Shown: one piece after another, positions 43,840 through 57,000 of the stretch
Layout of the letters: every line of letters begins with the position of its first letter
Numbering within the stretch: position 1 is the stretch's first letter
NCBI GenBank assembly: GCA_020631735.1
Contig: CM036159.1
Span: 94,350,656-94,414,655 of the forward strand
DNA from: Saccharum officinarum
Taxonomy: Eukaryota > Streptophyta > Magnoliopsida > Poales > Poaceae
DNA length: 64,000 nt
Direction: 5' to 3'
Program-made: the position numbers and the translations under genes
Notes under the pieces: model-generated
The model's database searches: none
Seen by the model: only the letters and a program-made list of their open reading frames with translations
Told to the model about the DNA's origin: nothing

Positions 43840-45336
43840 TCATTTTTTAAAGTTACTAGAATCAAGCACATTGAGTTCACTTCTTAACCTACAAAAGGTT
43901 GCCTCATCCAAAGGTTTAGTGAAGATATCCGCTAATTGATTTTCACTTCTTACACCTTCTAGTGATATGTCATTTTTAGCAACGTGATCTCTTAGAAAGT
44001 GATGGCGGATATCAATGTGCTTGGTGCGAGAGTGTTGTACCGGATTGTTAGCAATTTTAACGGCACTTTCATTATCACATAAAAGTGGCACCTTTTCAAG
44101 AACAATTCCATAGTCTAGGAGGGTTTGTTTCATATATAAGATTTGTGCACAACAAGCCCCCGCGGCAATGTATTCCGCCTCGGCGGTGGACAAAGCCACA
44201 CTATTTTGCTTTTTAGATGACCAAGATACTAAAGATCTTCCAAGCAAATGGCACCCTCCGGATGTGCTTTTTCTATCAATTTTGCAACCGGCATAGTCCG
44301 AATCGGAATAGCCAACTAGTTGGAATCTAGCTCCTTTGGGATACCAAAGACCAATGCTTGGGGTGAGCTTAAGATATCTTAGGATTCTTTTTACGGCACT
44401 TAGGTGAGGTTCTTTAGGGCACGCTTGAAAGCGGGCACACATGCACACACTAAACATGATATCGGGCCTAGATGCGGTAAGGTACAACAAGCTACCAATC
44501 ATAGAACGGTAGAGAGTTTGATCAACCGGTTTACCTCCCTCATCTAGGTCGAGATGTCCATTTGATGGCATTGGGGTCTTGATTGGTTTGCATTCTTCCA
44601 TCTTGAATCTTTTGAGAAGATCCTTGGTATACTTTTCTTGAGAGATGAAAATCCCTTCTCTCATTTGCTTTACTTGAAATCCAAGGAAGAATGTGAGCTC
44701 ACCAATCATTGACATCTCGAACTCCTTCGACATCAATTCACCAAATTCCTTGCAATAATCTTCATTTGTTGATCCGAAGATGATATCATCAACATATACT
44801 TGACAAATAAAGATCTCCCCATTAAACTTCTTGGTGAATAGTGTGGTGTCGACCTTCCCAATGGTGAAGCCCTTCTCAATGAGGAAGTCCCGGAGGCGCT
44901 CATACCACGCTCTAGGGGCTTGCTTGAGCCCATATAACGCCTTGGACAACCTATAAACATGATTAGGATATCTAGGGTCTTCAAACCCGGGAGGTTGATT
45001 AACATAGACTAGTTCATTTATAAAGCCATTTAAGAATGCACTTTTCACATCCATTTGATATAGTTTCATATCATGATGTGATGCATATGCAAGGAGGATA
45101 CGAATGGCTTCAAGTCTTGCAACGGGTGCAAAGGTCTCTCCAAAATCAAGACCTTCAACTTGAGAGAACCCCTTTGCAACTAGTCTTGCCTTGTTCCTCA
45201 CCACTATGCCTTGGTCATCTTGCTTGTTTCGGAACACCCACTTGGTTCCAATGACTCTTGCACCTTTAGGATGCTCTTCAAGTGTCCATACTTGATTGCG
45301 GGTGAAGTTGTTCAATTCTTCATGCATTGCATTCAC
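43840..45336 (-). CDS. Reverse transcriptase / RNase H of element B (separated from integrase by a stop)
   Basis: 498 open codons. The RT part begins [20 protein letters not shown], with the core [24 protein letters not shown] region (here [10 protein letters not shown]) and catalytic YVDDIIFGS. RNase H follows with [27 protein letters not shown] and the C-terminal [15 protein letters not shown], and ends LNVLDSSNF. Catalytic residues look intact. An in-frame TAG at 45339-45337 separates it from the upstream integrase frame, so in the intact family this is the C-terminal half of one polyprotein. Confidence 0.88.
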   Translation of the reverse strand: MNAMHEELNNFTRNQVWTLEEHPKGARVIGTKWVFRNKQDDQGIVVRNKARLVAKGFSQVEGLDFGETFAPVARLEAIRILLAYASHHDMKLYQMDVKSAFLNGFINELVYVNQPPGFEDPRYPNHVYRLSKALYGLKQAPRAWYERLRDFLIEKGFTIGKVDTTLFTKKFNGEIFICQVYVDDIIFGSTNEDYCKEFGELMSKEFEMSMIGELTFFLGFQVKQMREGIFISQEKYTKDLLKRFKMEECKPIKTPMPSNGHLDLDEGGKPVDQTLYRSMIGSLLYLTASRPDIMFSVCMCARFQACPKEPHLSAVKRILRYLKLTPSIGLWYPKGARFQLVGYSDSDYAGCKIDRKSTSGGCHLLGRSLVSWSSKKQNSVALSTAEAEYIAAGACCAQILYMKQTLLDYGIVLEKVPLLCDNESAVKIANNPVQHSRTKHIDIRHHFLRDHVAKNDISLEGVRSENQLADIFTKPLDEATFCRLRSELNVLDSSNFKK

Positions 45337-47063
45337 CTAATCCGGATCTTGAAGAGCTTCTTCTACATTCTTAGGTTCAACGCAAGAGACAAAAGAGTGA
45401 TGTTCAACAAAAGAAGCTAGCTTTTGGGATCGAGTCATTACTCCCTTTGTAGGACTCCCTATGATGAGATCTTGTGGATGTGCTTGAAGTAGTGGTGAGT
45501 TTCTTCTATCAACCACTTGAGGAGGTGGATGGGGAGCATCAACATCTTGAGCTTGTGCCTCGGCTTGTTCATGAGAGACATAAGTGTCTTCATTTTCAAC
45601 TCTCTCATTCTTGTCATCATCTTGAGGCACACGTGATGAAGATGGTGGATCAACAATTTGTACATCGTCATCATCATCTTTTGGCTTGATGTCTCCCACC
45701 GGCATGTTCTTCATGGCCTCCCTCAAGGGTTCATCACCTACATCATCACAATTCTCAATTGCTCCTTGGGAGCCGTTAGATTCATCAAATTCCACATCAT
45801 ATGTTTCTTCAACCAAACCGGTGGCATGGTTAAATACTCTATATGCTTTGGACTTTGATGAGTAACCAACAAGAAAACCAATATCACAACGTCTTTGAAA
45901 CTTCCCTAGGTGTTGACGCTTCTTGTAGATGTAACATTTGCAACCAAACACCCGAAAGAAAGAGACGTCCGGCTTCTTCCCATTAAGCAACTCATAGGGG
46001 GTCTTGCCAAGAAACTTTTGTAGGAAGAGGCGATTTGAAGCATAGCATGCGGTGTTGATTGCCTCGGCCCACAACTTCTCCGGAGTGTTGTACTCATCTA
46101 GCATTGTTCTTGCAAGGGTGATCAATGTTCGGTTCTTTCTCTCAACTACACCATTTTGTTGAGGAGTGTAGGTTGAAGAGACCTCATGCTTGATTCCAAT
46201 TTCATCACAATAAGCTTCAATGTTGGTGTTGTCAAACTCTTTCCCATTGTCACTTCTAATCTTCTTTATCTTGACTTCAAATTCATTTTGAGCTCTCTTT
46301 GCAAACTTCTTGAAGCAATTTGCCACTTCGGATTTGTCATGAAGGAAGAAAGTCCATGTATACCTTGAGTAGTCATCCACTATCACAAGACAATAGAGAT
46401 TACCACCCAAGCTCTTGTATGTTGTAGGCCAAACAAATCCATGTGTAGAAGTTCTAGCACTCTTGAAGTTGACATGAAAGCTTTGGTTGGATGAGTGTTT
46501 GCAACTTGTTTGCCCGCTTGACATGCACTACAAGGTTTGTCCTTTTCAAACTTCACATCCTTCAATCCTCTCACTAGTTCTTTCTTCAATAGCTTGTTGA
46601 GAGTGTTCATTCCAACATGAGCAAGCCTCCTATGCCAAAGCCAACCAAGTGAGGTCTTGGTGAACAAACATGTCATCAAATTTGCATCTTCGGAGGTGAA
46701 GTCAACAAGATAAAGATTATTGTATCTAAAGCCTTTGAATATCACTTGCTTGTCATCTATCTTTGAAACTTCCACTTCATTTGGTGTGAACAAGCATTGG
46801 AAGCCAAGGTCACAAAGTTGCCCAACGGATAACAAGTTGAAACTCAATGAAGCAACATAGAGCACATTTGAGAGTGAGTGATCATTTGATATTGCAATCT
46901 TGCCTATACCCTTGACTTTGCTCTTTGAATTATCCTCAAATGTGATCTTCTCTTGACATATTCCATTCTCTTCAATGGTGGTGAACATACGAGGATCACC
47001 GGTCATATGTTGAGTGCAACCACTATCAATAACCCAATGAGATCCACCGGTCTTGTAGTTCAC
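45337..47063 (-). pseudogene. Protease and integrase part of element B pol, with frameshift and stop
   Basis: The frame 47063-46383 contains the copia protease motif (WVIDSGCTQHMTGD) and a GAG_pre-integrase region (LGWLWHRRLAHVGMNTLNKL, then CSACQAGKQ). Near 46433 the coding signal passes to another frame through a one-base change. The integrase core continues (YCLVIVDDYSRYTWTFF, IRSDNGKEFDN, STYTPQQNGVVERKNRTL) and holds the D, D and E catalytic residues. It ends at an in-frame TAG (45339-45337). Two lesions make this polyprotein non-functional. Confidence 0.85.
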
Positions 47064-47075
47064 CTACACACGAGA

Positions 47076-49424
47076 TCAAGCTTTTTGTTTAGGGACCCAA
47101 ACTTGAGAGGGGCCCTTGACTTTCTCAACTAGTGACTTGGCAACCCATATTTTCTTTGGCCTATTCTTGTTTGGGGGACCCAAAAACATGACTTTCATCT
47201 TTCCATTTGAATCTTTTCTTAGCATATAATGAGCATTGAAGGCGAAGGGTCTAGCATGCTTGGGCAAGGGTTGTGGTGGTGGAGTTTTGCATTCATGAGC
47301 AAAGTGACCTTCTTGACCACACTCAACACATCTCTTTGGCTTGGGCTTTGACTTGCTTTGTTGTTGTTGAGCTTTTGCTTTCTTCTCTTGATTTGCCAAG
47401 TACCCAATACCACTTCTATCCATCTTCATTACGGTGTTCATGAGGAGCTCACTTTGCAAATGTTGGCCTCTTGTGAACTTGCTTAGGCCGGTCTTGAGAT
47501 GCTCTTTTTCTTGCTTGAGCTTTTTGTTTTCTTCAATGAGTGACTCATTTTTTGGTTGCTTCTCAAGAGCCATCAAACCTTTTAGCTTCTTGTTCTCATT
47601 TGCAAGCTTCTCATTCTCACTCTTAATCTTGGCATAATCATCATGGTTGCTTGACTCAACCACACTCTTGCCTTTGCTACTAGAACCTTGCTCAATGCTT
47701 TCAATGATCAAGTCATCACATGATGTAGCTATATCACACTTAACAACTTGGTTAGTAGCATCATGTGTCTCAAGAGCAAGTTCATTAGCAACCACAAGAC
47801 TATCATAGTCAATTTTTAATGTGGTGTATTTGTCCTTTAGAGAATTATGTCTAGTGATGAGCTCATCATGCTTCTTCTCAAGTTTATCATGTTGATCTTT
47901 AAGCTCTTTATAAGAGGTTTTGAGCTCCTTGAGAGTGGAAGACATCACTTCATTTTGAACTCTAAGCTCACCACTAGTCTTTTGAATATTTTCAAGCTTG
48001 GATGAGAGTGATTCATTTTCATTTTGAAGATCATCATTTTCACTTCTAGTCCTTCTTATGATTTTAGTGTATTTGTTTAGCAATTTTACAAGTTCATCAT
48101 AAGAAGGTGACTCATATTCATCATCACTATCACTATCATCATCATCATCACTATCATGGTTTTGTACCTTTCGTTCACCCTTGGCCATAAGGCATAGGTG
48201 AGTTGTGGACGATGATGGTGAAGAAGGCGGTGAAGGTGGTGATGAAGATGTTGGTGAAGATGATGGCCCCATCACAAATGCGGCAACCTTCTCTTTCTCA
48301 TCATCACTCTCATCTTCGGAGGACTCACAAGATGATTCAATGTCGGTGAGCCAATCACCAACAATGTATGCCTTTCCTCCCTTCTTCTTGTGGAACTCCT
48401 TCTTCTTGCCATCCTTCTTCTTGTATGGCTTGTTCTTCTTCTTCTCTTCTTCTTCATCACTTGAATCATTTTTCTTGCCCTTGTTCTTGTTCTTGTACTT
48501 GTCTTTTGGTGGTCTAGGGCATTGATGAGCTAGGTGGCCAAGTTCACCACAATTGTAGCAATCCATCTCCGAGATTGGCTTTCTCTTGCTACTTGTGAAG
48601 AATTTCTTCTTCTTGCCATCGAACTTGATGCCACTCTTGTTGAGCTTCTTTAGCATCTTGGTGGTCTTTCTCACCATGAGTGCAAGTGATTCATCATCAA
48701 CATCACTTTCACTTGAGCTTTCTTGCACCATCATGGCTTGGCCCTTCTTCTTCTTCTTCTTGTCATGACTAGCTTTGAAGGCCAAGTCTTTCTTCTTGGA
48801 AGATGATGAGCCCTCTTCCGGAGTGATATGCATGTACATCTCATGAGCATTGATTTTCCCTAAAACTTGAGTCGGTGTTGCGGTGGAAAGATCACTTTGA
48901 TGAAGCACGGTGACAATGTGTCCATACTTCTCAACGGGAAGCACACTCAAGATCTTCCTTGCAACATCCGATTGGCTCATTTTGGTGAGCCCAAGAGCAT
49001 TGAGGTCCTCTACAAGAACATTCAAGCGAGTGTACATGTCATTAGCACTTTCTTTGGGAAGCATCTCAAAAGAATTAATTTTCTTTAAAGCTATGTGATA
49101 GCGTTCCTCACGCTCACTCTTAGTTCCCTCATGGAGAGCACAAAGATTTTCCCACAATTCATGAGCGTTCTTTGCATTACGCACGCGATTGAAGATATCT
49201 TTGCCTAAGCCCCGGTAGAGTGCATTTTTGGCTTTTGCATTCCACCGGTCGTACTTCTCCTCGTCACCACTTGGGTTAGCGGGATCCCTTATGGGGGGAA
49301 GCCCTTCGGTTGCGGCTCTAAGGCACCCAACATCTATGGCTTCGAGGTACGCCTCCATACGAATTTTCCAATATGGAAAATCGTCTCCCTCAAAAGTGGG
49401 AGGTGGTCCTTCCCCATTAGACAT
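47076..49424 (-). CDS. Gag of copia element B
   Basis: An intact 782-residue frame. The N-terminal gag domain (TFEGDDFPYWKIRMEAYLEA, then AKNALYRGL and AHELWENLCALHEG) is of the DUF4219/UBN2 type. Zinc knuckles are CYNCGELGHLAHQC near residue 295 and CVECGQEGHFAHEC near 705. Lys- and Ser/Asp/Glu-rich linkers and a coiled-coil stretch (about 455-680, many L/E/K heptads) lie between. The tail ends GPSQVWVPKQKA. Gag forms the particle that packages element RNA. It lies 12 bases upstream of the pol frame on the same strand and ends in another frame. Confidence 0.92.
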   Translation of the reverse strand: MSNGEGPPPTFEGDDFPYWKIRMEAYLEAIDVGCLRAATEGLPPIRDPANPSGDEEKYDRWNAKAKNALYRGLGKDIFNRVRNAKNAHELWENLCALHEGTKSEREERYHIALKKINSFEMLPKESANDMYTRLNVLVEDLNALGLTKMSQSDVARKILSVLPVEKYGHIVTVLHQSDLSTATPTQVLGKINAHEMYMHITPEEGSSSSKKKDLAFKASHDKKKKKKGQAMMVQESSSESDVDDESLALMVRKTTKMLKKLNKSGIKFDGKKKKFFTSSKRKPISEMDCYNCGELGHLAHQCPRPPKDKYKNKNKGKKNDSSDEEEEKKKNKPYKKKDGKKKEFHKKKGGKAYIVGDWLTDIESSCESSEDESDDEKEKVAAFVMGPSSSPTSSSPPSPPSSPSSSTTHLCLMAKGERKVQNHDSDDDDDSDSDDEYESPSYDELVKLLNKYTKIIRRTRSENDDLQNENESLSSKLENIQKTSGELRVQNEVMSSTLKELKTSYKELKDQHDKLEKKHDELITRHNSLKDKYTTLKIDYDSLVVANELALETHDATNQVVKCDIATSCDDLIIESIEQGSSSKGKSVVESSNHDDYAKIKSENEKLANENKKLKGLMALEKQPKNESLIEENKKLKQEKEHLKTGLSKFTRGQHLQSELLMNTVMKMDRSGIGYLANQEKKAKAQQQQSKSKPKPKRCVECGQEGHFAHECKTPPPQPLPKHARPFAFNAHYMLRKDSNGKMKVMFLGPPNKNRPKKIWVAKSLVEKVKGPSQVWVPKQKA

Positions 49425-49463
49425 CTTGCTCTAGGCGGTAAAGCCTAAAAATAGAGCAACACG

Positions 49464-49476
49464 GCTCTGATACCAA
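49464..49476 (-). other. Primer binding site of element B
   Basis: The minus strand reads TTGGTATCAGAGC one base inside the 5' LTR end, a perfect tRNA-Met-type site. Confidence 0.9.
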
Positions 49477-49477
49477 T

Positions 49478-51083
49478 TGAAAGGATCAAGATGCCCAAGA
49501 GGGGGGTGAATTGGGCTTTTCTAAAAATTAAATGCAAGAAATAAATCCTACAAGCCGGAATTCACCCCTAGTGTCTACTTGTGTTCCTAGAGAGTCTACC
49601 GATACAAAGTTTTGCACCCTAGTTTCCAATCCTAGTCTAGCATGGCAAGTCTAGGAATGTAAACAAGCAATGAAAGTAAATACGAGAAAGTAAATGCTTG
49701 AATGTAAAGGGGCAAGGAACACGGTGATGTTTTTCCGAGGTATCGGAGAGTCGCCACTCCCCACTAGTCCTCGTTGGAGCACCCGCGCAAGGGTGTAGCT
49801 CCCCCTTGATCCGCGCAAGGATCAAGTGCTCTCTACGGGTTGATTCTTTGACACTCCGTCGCGGTGAATCACCCACAACCGCTCACAAGATGAGTTGGGT
49901 CATCCACAAGCTCCGCCGGATGATCACCGAACTCCCAATCACCACCAAGCCGTCTAGGTGATGGCGATCACCAAGAGTAACAAGCTAGAACTCTCACTTG
50001 ACCACTACGAGCCCAAATGAGAAAGTGGATGCACACTTGCTACTCTCTAATCCCTAGTGAGGAACTCTCAAGCTTTGATTCTCAAACTCTATCCTCACTA
50101 GTGCTCTTGCACTCCCTTGCACTCCAAAGGTGTTTATCAGCTGATCAAATGAGCAAGAGACCTCTAAAAGAGGTGGTGGGGATGTATTTATACACCCCAC
50201 AGACAAAACGAACCGTTACCTGCTGACTCAGCAAAACACGAGCTGACCGGACGCGCCGGTTGAACTGACCGGACGCGCCGGTCGCTCGTAACGGTCGAAA
50301 TCCGAAAAACAACTGAGTGACCGGACGCACCGGTCAGAGGTGACCGGACGCGTCCGATCGTGCAGGGAGCATACTGTACTCGCACCGGACGCGCGACCGC
50401 GTCCGATCGGTGATGACCGGACGCGTCCGGTCGTCTCTGGACCTTACTGGACTGTGACCGGACGTGCCGATCACACCCAGGTCGCGTCCGATCGGGTGTT
50501 TCCCTCAAGTGACACGTGTTGACTTCTGACCACCGCGTCCGGTCCTCGCGAGAACCGCGTCCGGTGTTCAGAGCAGAAACCCTAGCCGCGGAACTGAACT
50601 GACCGGACGCGTCCGATCATGCCGAGGACCGCGTCCGGTCAGGGGAAAACGACCCGAAACTCTCCGAAACGCGTCACAACTTGAACCAAGTTGCTTCCAA
50701 CTGAACTTTGAGCTATTCTAGAGCTGCCTAGCGCCAAGTTTAACAAGTGTGCACCACACCTAAACATAGGACTCGCCTAGGTCAAGCTACCCGCTCATGC
50801 CCCCCTTTATAGTACGGCCAAAAGAGAAAAAACGAAGATCCTAACGACTATTCCAAATGTCTCTCAACACCTCGACATCCAGAACTAACCGTCCTTAATC
50901 TTGACGTCACTCTTTTGAAAACCGAAACGATTTCCATCAAGGGGCATGAATACTATGGTGCCCAAAGCAGTTAAAACCTCCATGACTTAACTTACCAAAG
51001 TTTCTGCAAAACACACGTTAGTCATGGTAATAAAGCGTTGTCATCAATTGCCGAAACCAAACCTTGGGGCCTAGATGCTTTCA
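49478..51083 (-). repeat. 5' LTR of copia element B
   Basis: 1606 bp with TG..CA ends (minus start TGAAAGCATCTAGGCCCC, plus start TGAAAGGATCAAGATGCCCA). The middle, 50230-50645, is packed with (A)CCGGACGCG(T) words. The 5' edge touches the satellite array at 51084. The matching 3' LTR is lost in the gap, so age cannot be estimated. Confidence 0.88.
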
Positions 51084-54000
51084 AGTGTCATTGCAAGATT
51101 GATGCACAGTTTGCGCCAAACATACCATAGGCTTAGAAATCATTTTGGACGAAGCCGATGGAACTCTAAGGTGATGTGGCACATGTGGAGTCTCGTTTCG
51201 GTTCGTTCCATGACAATGTTAGTGTGGGAGCAAGTTAGGTGCACGGCTTGCACCAAACATACCATAGGGTTAGAAATCATTTTGGATGCACTCGACGGTA
51301 GACAAATTGACGAGGCTCAAGTGGAAGCTCGTTTCGGTCCGTTTAGAGATAGTGCTAATCTTGACGCAAGACGTGAGCACGGTTTGCGTTGAACGTACTA
51401 TAGGATCAAAAATCATTTTGGACGCGCCCGATGGAACCCCTAGGTGACGTGGGTCGTGTCAAATCTCGTTTCGGTCCGTTTGGAGACGGTGTTAGTGTCG
51501 GTGCAAGATAGGTGCACGGTTTGCACCAAATGTACCATTGGTTAAATAATCGTTTTGGACGCACCTGATGGTACTCCTTGGTGATGAGGCTCAAGTGGAA
51601 GCTCGTTTTGAACCGTTTGGAGATAGTACTAATCTTGACTCAAGATTGGTGCACGGTTTGCGCTAAACGTACCATAGGCTCAGAAATCATTTTGGACGTA
51701 CCCAGTGGTACTCCTTGATGACGAGGCTCAAGTGGAAGCTCGATTCGGTCTGTTTGGAGATAGCGCTAATCTTGACGCAAGATAGGTGCATAGTTTATGA
51801 CGAACATACCGAAGGCTTGGAAATCATTTTGGACGTGCCCGATAGAACTAGATGACGTGGCTCTTGTGGAATCTCATTTCGGCATATTCAGAGATGGTGT
51901 TTGTGTTAGAGCAATATAGGAGCACGGTTTGCGCCAAACATACCATAGGCTCAGAATTTTTGTTGGACGCACCTGATGGTACTCCTATGTTACGAGGCTC
52001 AAGTGGAAGCTTGTTTCATTCCATTTGGAGATAGTGCTAATCTTGACGCAAGATAGGTACACGGTTTGCACCGAATGTATCATGGGCTCGGAATTCATTT
52101 TGGACATGCCTGATGGAACTCCTAAGGGACGTGGGTCATGGCGAATCTTGTTTTGGTCCGTTTGGAGATGGTGTTAGTGTTGTTGCAAGATAGGGTCACA
52201 GTTTGCGCAAAACATACCCTAGGCATGGAAATCATTTTGGACAAAGCCAATGTAACTCCTAGGTGATGTGGCTCATGTGGAGTCTCGTTTCAGTCCATTC
52301 CGTGATGGTATCAGTGTCGGAGCATGATAGTTGCATGGTTTGTGCCAAACGTACCAAGGGTCAGAAATTATTTTGGATGCACCCGATGGTACTCCAAGTT
52401 GACGAGGCTCAAGTGGAACCTCGTTTTGGTCCGTTTCTAGATAGTGCTAATCTTATCGTAAGATAGTTGCACGGTTTGCGCTAAACGTACCATAGGCTCA
52501 GAAATCATTTTGAACGTACCTGATGGAACCCCTAGGTGACGTAGGTCATGTCAATTCTCGTTTCGGTCCATTTGGAGATGGTGTTAGTGTCAGTGCAAGA
52601 TAGGTGCACGGCTTGCGCCAAACGTAGCATAGGCTTAGTAATCGTTTTGGACACACCTGATGGTACTCCAAGGTGATGAGCTCAAGTGGAAGCTTGTTTC
52701 GATCCGTTTGAAGATAGTGCCAATCTTGACGCAAGATAGTGGCATTGTTTACGCCAAATGTGCCATTGGCTCGAAAATCATTTTAGACACACCCGATGGA
52801 ACTCTTGGGTGATGCGGGTCATTCAAATCTTGCTTTGGTCCATTTGGAGACGGTGTTAGTATCAGTGCAAGATAGGTGCACATTTTTCGCCATACGTAGA
52901 AATCATTTTGGACATACCCGACTGTTCTACTAGGTGACAAGGCTCAAGTGGAAACTAGTTTTGGTCCATTTCAAGATAGTGCTATTCTTGACTTAAGATA
53001 GGTGCACGATTTGTGCCTAATATACCATAGGCTCAATAATCGTTTGGAAGCACCCGATGGTACTCCTAGGTGATGAGGCTCAAGTGGATGCTTATTTCGA
53101 TCTGTTTGGAGATAGTACTAATCTTGACGGAAGATGGGTATATGTTTGCGCCGAACGTACCACAGTCTTGGAAATCATTTTGGATGCACCCATTGGAACT
53201 CCTAGGTGGCTCACGTGGAATCTTATTTCGGTCCGTTCAGAAATAGTGTTAGTGTCGGAGCAAGATAGGTGCACAGTTTGCGCCAAATGCACCAGAAATC
53301 ATTTTGGACGCACCTAATGGTACTCCTAGATATCAAGGCTCTGGTGGATGCTCATTTAGGTCCAATTGAAGATAGTGCTAATCATGATGCTAGATAGGTG
53401 CATGGTTTGCAGTGAATGTACCACAGGCTCGGAAATAATTTTGGATGCACCCGACCGTTCTCCTAGTTGATGAGGCTCAAGTGGAAGCTCGTTTCGGTCC
53501 ATTTGATATAGTGCTAATCTTGACACAAGATAGGTGCTTTGTTTACGCCGAACATACCATAGGCTTAGAAATCGTTTTGGACACACCCGATGGAACTCCT
53601 AGGTGACGTGGATCATGTCAAATCTCGTTTCGGTCTATTTGGAGACAGTGTTAGTGTTAGTGCAAGATTAGTGCACTGTTTGCACTAAACATACCATAGG
53701 CTTGGAAAATCATTTTAGACGAAGCCGATAGAACTCCAAGCTAATGTGGCACATATGGAGTCTCGTTTCGGTCCAATCCGTGATGGTGTTAGTGTGGGCA
53801 CTAGGTGCACGGTTTGCAACAAACGTACCATAGGGTCACAAATCGTTTTGGACGCACTCAATGGTACTCCATGTTGATGAGGCTCAAATGGAAGCTCATT
53901 TCGGTCCGTTTGGAGAGTGCTAATCTTGACGCAAGATAGGTGCACAGTTTGCGCTGAACGCGCTATAGGCTTATAAATCATTTTGGATGCACCAGATGGA

Positions 54001-57000
54001 ACCCCTAGGTGACGTGGGTCATGTTAAATCTTGTTTCGATCCATTTGGAGATGGTGTTAGTGTCAGTGCAAGATAGGTGCATGGTTTGTGCCAAACGTAC
54101 CATAGGCTCAGTAATCATTTTAGACGTACCCGATGGTACTTCGAGGTGCCGAGGTTCAAGTGAAAGCTCATTTCAGTCTGTTTGGAGATAGTGCTAATCT
54201 GGTCAAAAGATAGGTGCACAATTTACACCGAATGTACCTTTGGCTCGAAAATTGTTTTGGATACACCCGATGGAACTTCTAGGTGACGTGGGTCATGTGG
54301 AATCTTGTTTTGGTTCGATTGGTGATGGAGTTAGCATTGGTGCAAGAGAGGTGCTCGGTTTGTGCAAAACGTACCATAGTTTTGAAAATTATTTTGTTCA
54401 CACCCGATGGTACTCCTAGGTGACGAGGCTCAAGTGGAAGCTCGTTTTGGTCTGTTTGGAGATAGTGCCAATCCTGACGCAAGATAGGTGCACGGTTTGC
54501 ACTAAACGTACATAGGCTCGGAAATTGTTTTGGATGCACCTGATGGAACTCCTAGGTGATGCGGGTCATGTGGAATCCTGTTTTGGTCCGTTTGGAGATG
54601 GAGTTAGCGTCAGTGCAAGATAGATGCATGGTTTGCGTCATACGTACCGTAGGATCAGAAATCATTTTGGAGGCACCCGATGGTACTCCTATGTGACAAG
54701 GCTTAAGTGGAAGCTCACTTCGCTCCGTTTGGAGATAGCGTAAATCTTGACTCAAGATAGGTGCACGATTTGCGCTAAACGTACCATAGGTTAAGTAATC
54801 ATTTTGGACGCACCCGATGGTACTCCTTGGTGATGAGGCTCAAGTGGAAGCTCATTTTGATCCGTTTGGAGATAGTACTAATCTTGACTTAAGATAGGTG
54901 CATGGTTTGCGCCAAATATACCATAGGCTCAGAAATTGTTTTGGACGCACCCGATGGTACTCCTATGTTATGAGGCTCAAGTGGAAGTTCGTTTCATTCC
55001 ATTTGGAGATAGTGCTAATCTTGACGCAAGATAGGTGTACGGTTTGTGCCGAATGTAACATAGGCTTGGAAATCGTTTTGGACGCACCTAATGGAACTCC
55101 TAGGTGACATGGGTCATGTGGAATCTTGTTTTGGTCCATTTGGAGATGGAGTTAGCGTTAGTGCAAGATAGGTGCATGGTTTGCGTCATACGTACCATAG
55201 GATCAGAAATCATTTTGGATGCACCCGATGGTACTCCTTGGTGATGAGGCTCAAGTGGAAGCTCATTTTGATCCGTTTGGAGATAGTACTAATCTTGACT
55301 CAAGATAGGTGCATGGTTTGTGTCAAACATACCATAGGCTCAAAAATTGTTTTGGACGCACCTCAAGGTACTCCTATGTTACGAGGATCAAGTGGAAGCT
55401 CATTTTATTCCATTTGGAGATAGTGCTAATCTTGACGCAAGATAGGTGCACAGTTTGTGCTGAATATACCATGGGCATGGAAATCGTTTTGGACACACTT
55501 GATGGAACTCCTAGGTGACGTGGGTCATGGCAAATCTTGTTTCGGTCCGTTTGGAGACGGTGTTAGTGCCGGTGCAAGATAGGGGCACAGTTTGCGCTAA
55601 ACGTACCTTAGGCTTGGAAATCATTTTGGACAAAGCCGACGGAACTCCTAGGTGATGTGGCTCATGTGGAGTCTCGTTTCGGTCCGTTCCATGACGGTGT
55701 TCGTGTTAGAGCAAGATAGGTGCACAGTTTGCGCCAAACATAACATAGGGTCAGAAATTGGACGCACCCGATGGAACTCCAAGTTACTGGAAGCTCGTTT
55801 CAATCCGTTTGGAGATAGTGCTAATCTTGTCGCAAGATAGTTGCATGGTTTGCGTGGAATGTACCATAGGGTCAGAAAATCATTTTGGACGTACCCGATG
55901 GAACCCCTAGGTGACGTGGGTCATGTCAAATCTCGTTTCGGTCCATTTAAAGACGGTGTTAGTGTCAGTGCAAGATAGGTGCATGGTTTGCGCCAAACGT
56001 ACCATAGGCTCACTAATTATTTTGGACGCTCCCAATGGAACTCTGAGGTGACGAGGCTCAAGTGGATGCTCGTTTCGGTCCGTTTGAAATAGTGCTAATC
56101 TTGACGCAAGATAGGAGCATTGTTTATGCCAAACGTACCATAGGCTCAGAAATCATTTTGTACGCACCCGATGGAAGCCCTAGGTGATATAGGTCATGTC
56201 AAATCTCGTTTTGGTCTGTTTGGAGACGGTGTTAGTGTTAGTGCAAGATAGGTGCTCGGCTTGCACCAAATGTACCATAGGCACAGTAATTGTTTGGGAC
56301 ACTCCTGATGGCACTCCGAGGTGACGAGGCTCAAGTGGAAGCTCGTTTTGGTCTATTTGCAGATAGTGCTACTCTTGACGCAAGATAGATGCATTGTTCA
56401 CGCCGAACGTACCATAGGCTCGAAAATCATTATGGTCACACCCGATGGAACTCCTAGGTGATGCGGGTCATGTCAATTCTCGTTTTGGTCAGTTTGGCGA
56501 CGTTGTTAGTGTTAGTGTGAGATAGGTGCACGGTTTTCACCAAACGTAGAAATCATTTTGGCACACTCGATGGTTCTCCTAGGTGACGAGGCTCAATTGG
56601 AAGCTCGTTTCGATCCGTTGGAGATAGTACTAATCTTGACGCAAGATAGGTATACGGTTTGCGCCGAACGTTCCATAGGATTGGAAATCATTTTGGACGC
56701 ACCCGATGGAACTCCTAAGCGACGTGGCTCATTTGGAATCTTGTTTCGGTCTGTTCAGAGATGGTGTTAGTGTCAGAGTAAGATAGGTGCACGGTTTGCG
56801 CGAAACGTACCATAGGCTCAGAAATAATTTTGGACGCACCCAATTATACTCCTAAGAGACGAGGCCCAAGTGGAATCTTGTTTTGGTCTGATTGGAGACG
56901 GAGTTAGCATTGGTGCAAGAGAGGTGCACGGCTTACGCAGAACGTACCATAGGCTCAGAAATCGTTTTGGAAGCACCCGATGGTACTCCTAGGTGACGAG

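Larger units (their letters stand above)
39317..51083 (-). mobile_element. Copia retrotransposon B (SIRE/Maximus-like), degenerate
   Basis: In minus-strand order: 5' LTR 51083-49478, primer site, gag, protease/integrase, reverse transcriptase/RNase H, a long spacer with a GC-rich island, an extra ORF (Transposase_32-like), purine tract and the first bases of the 3' LTR (TGAAAGCATCTAGCCC) at 39331, which then enters the gap. The LTR start matches the 5' LTR start (TGAAAGCATCTAGGCCCC). Domain order with integrase before RT marks Ty1/copia. The extra 3' ORF marks the SIRE/Maximus group. Lesions in pol and the extra ORF show that it is dead. Confidence 0.88.
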
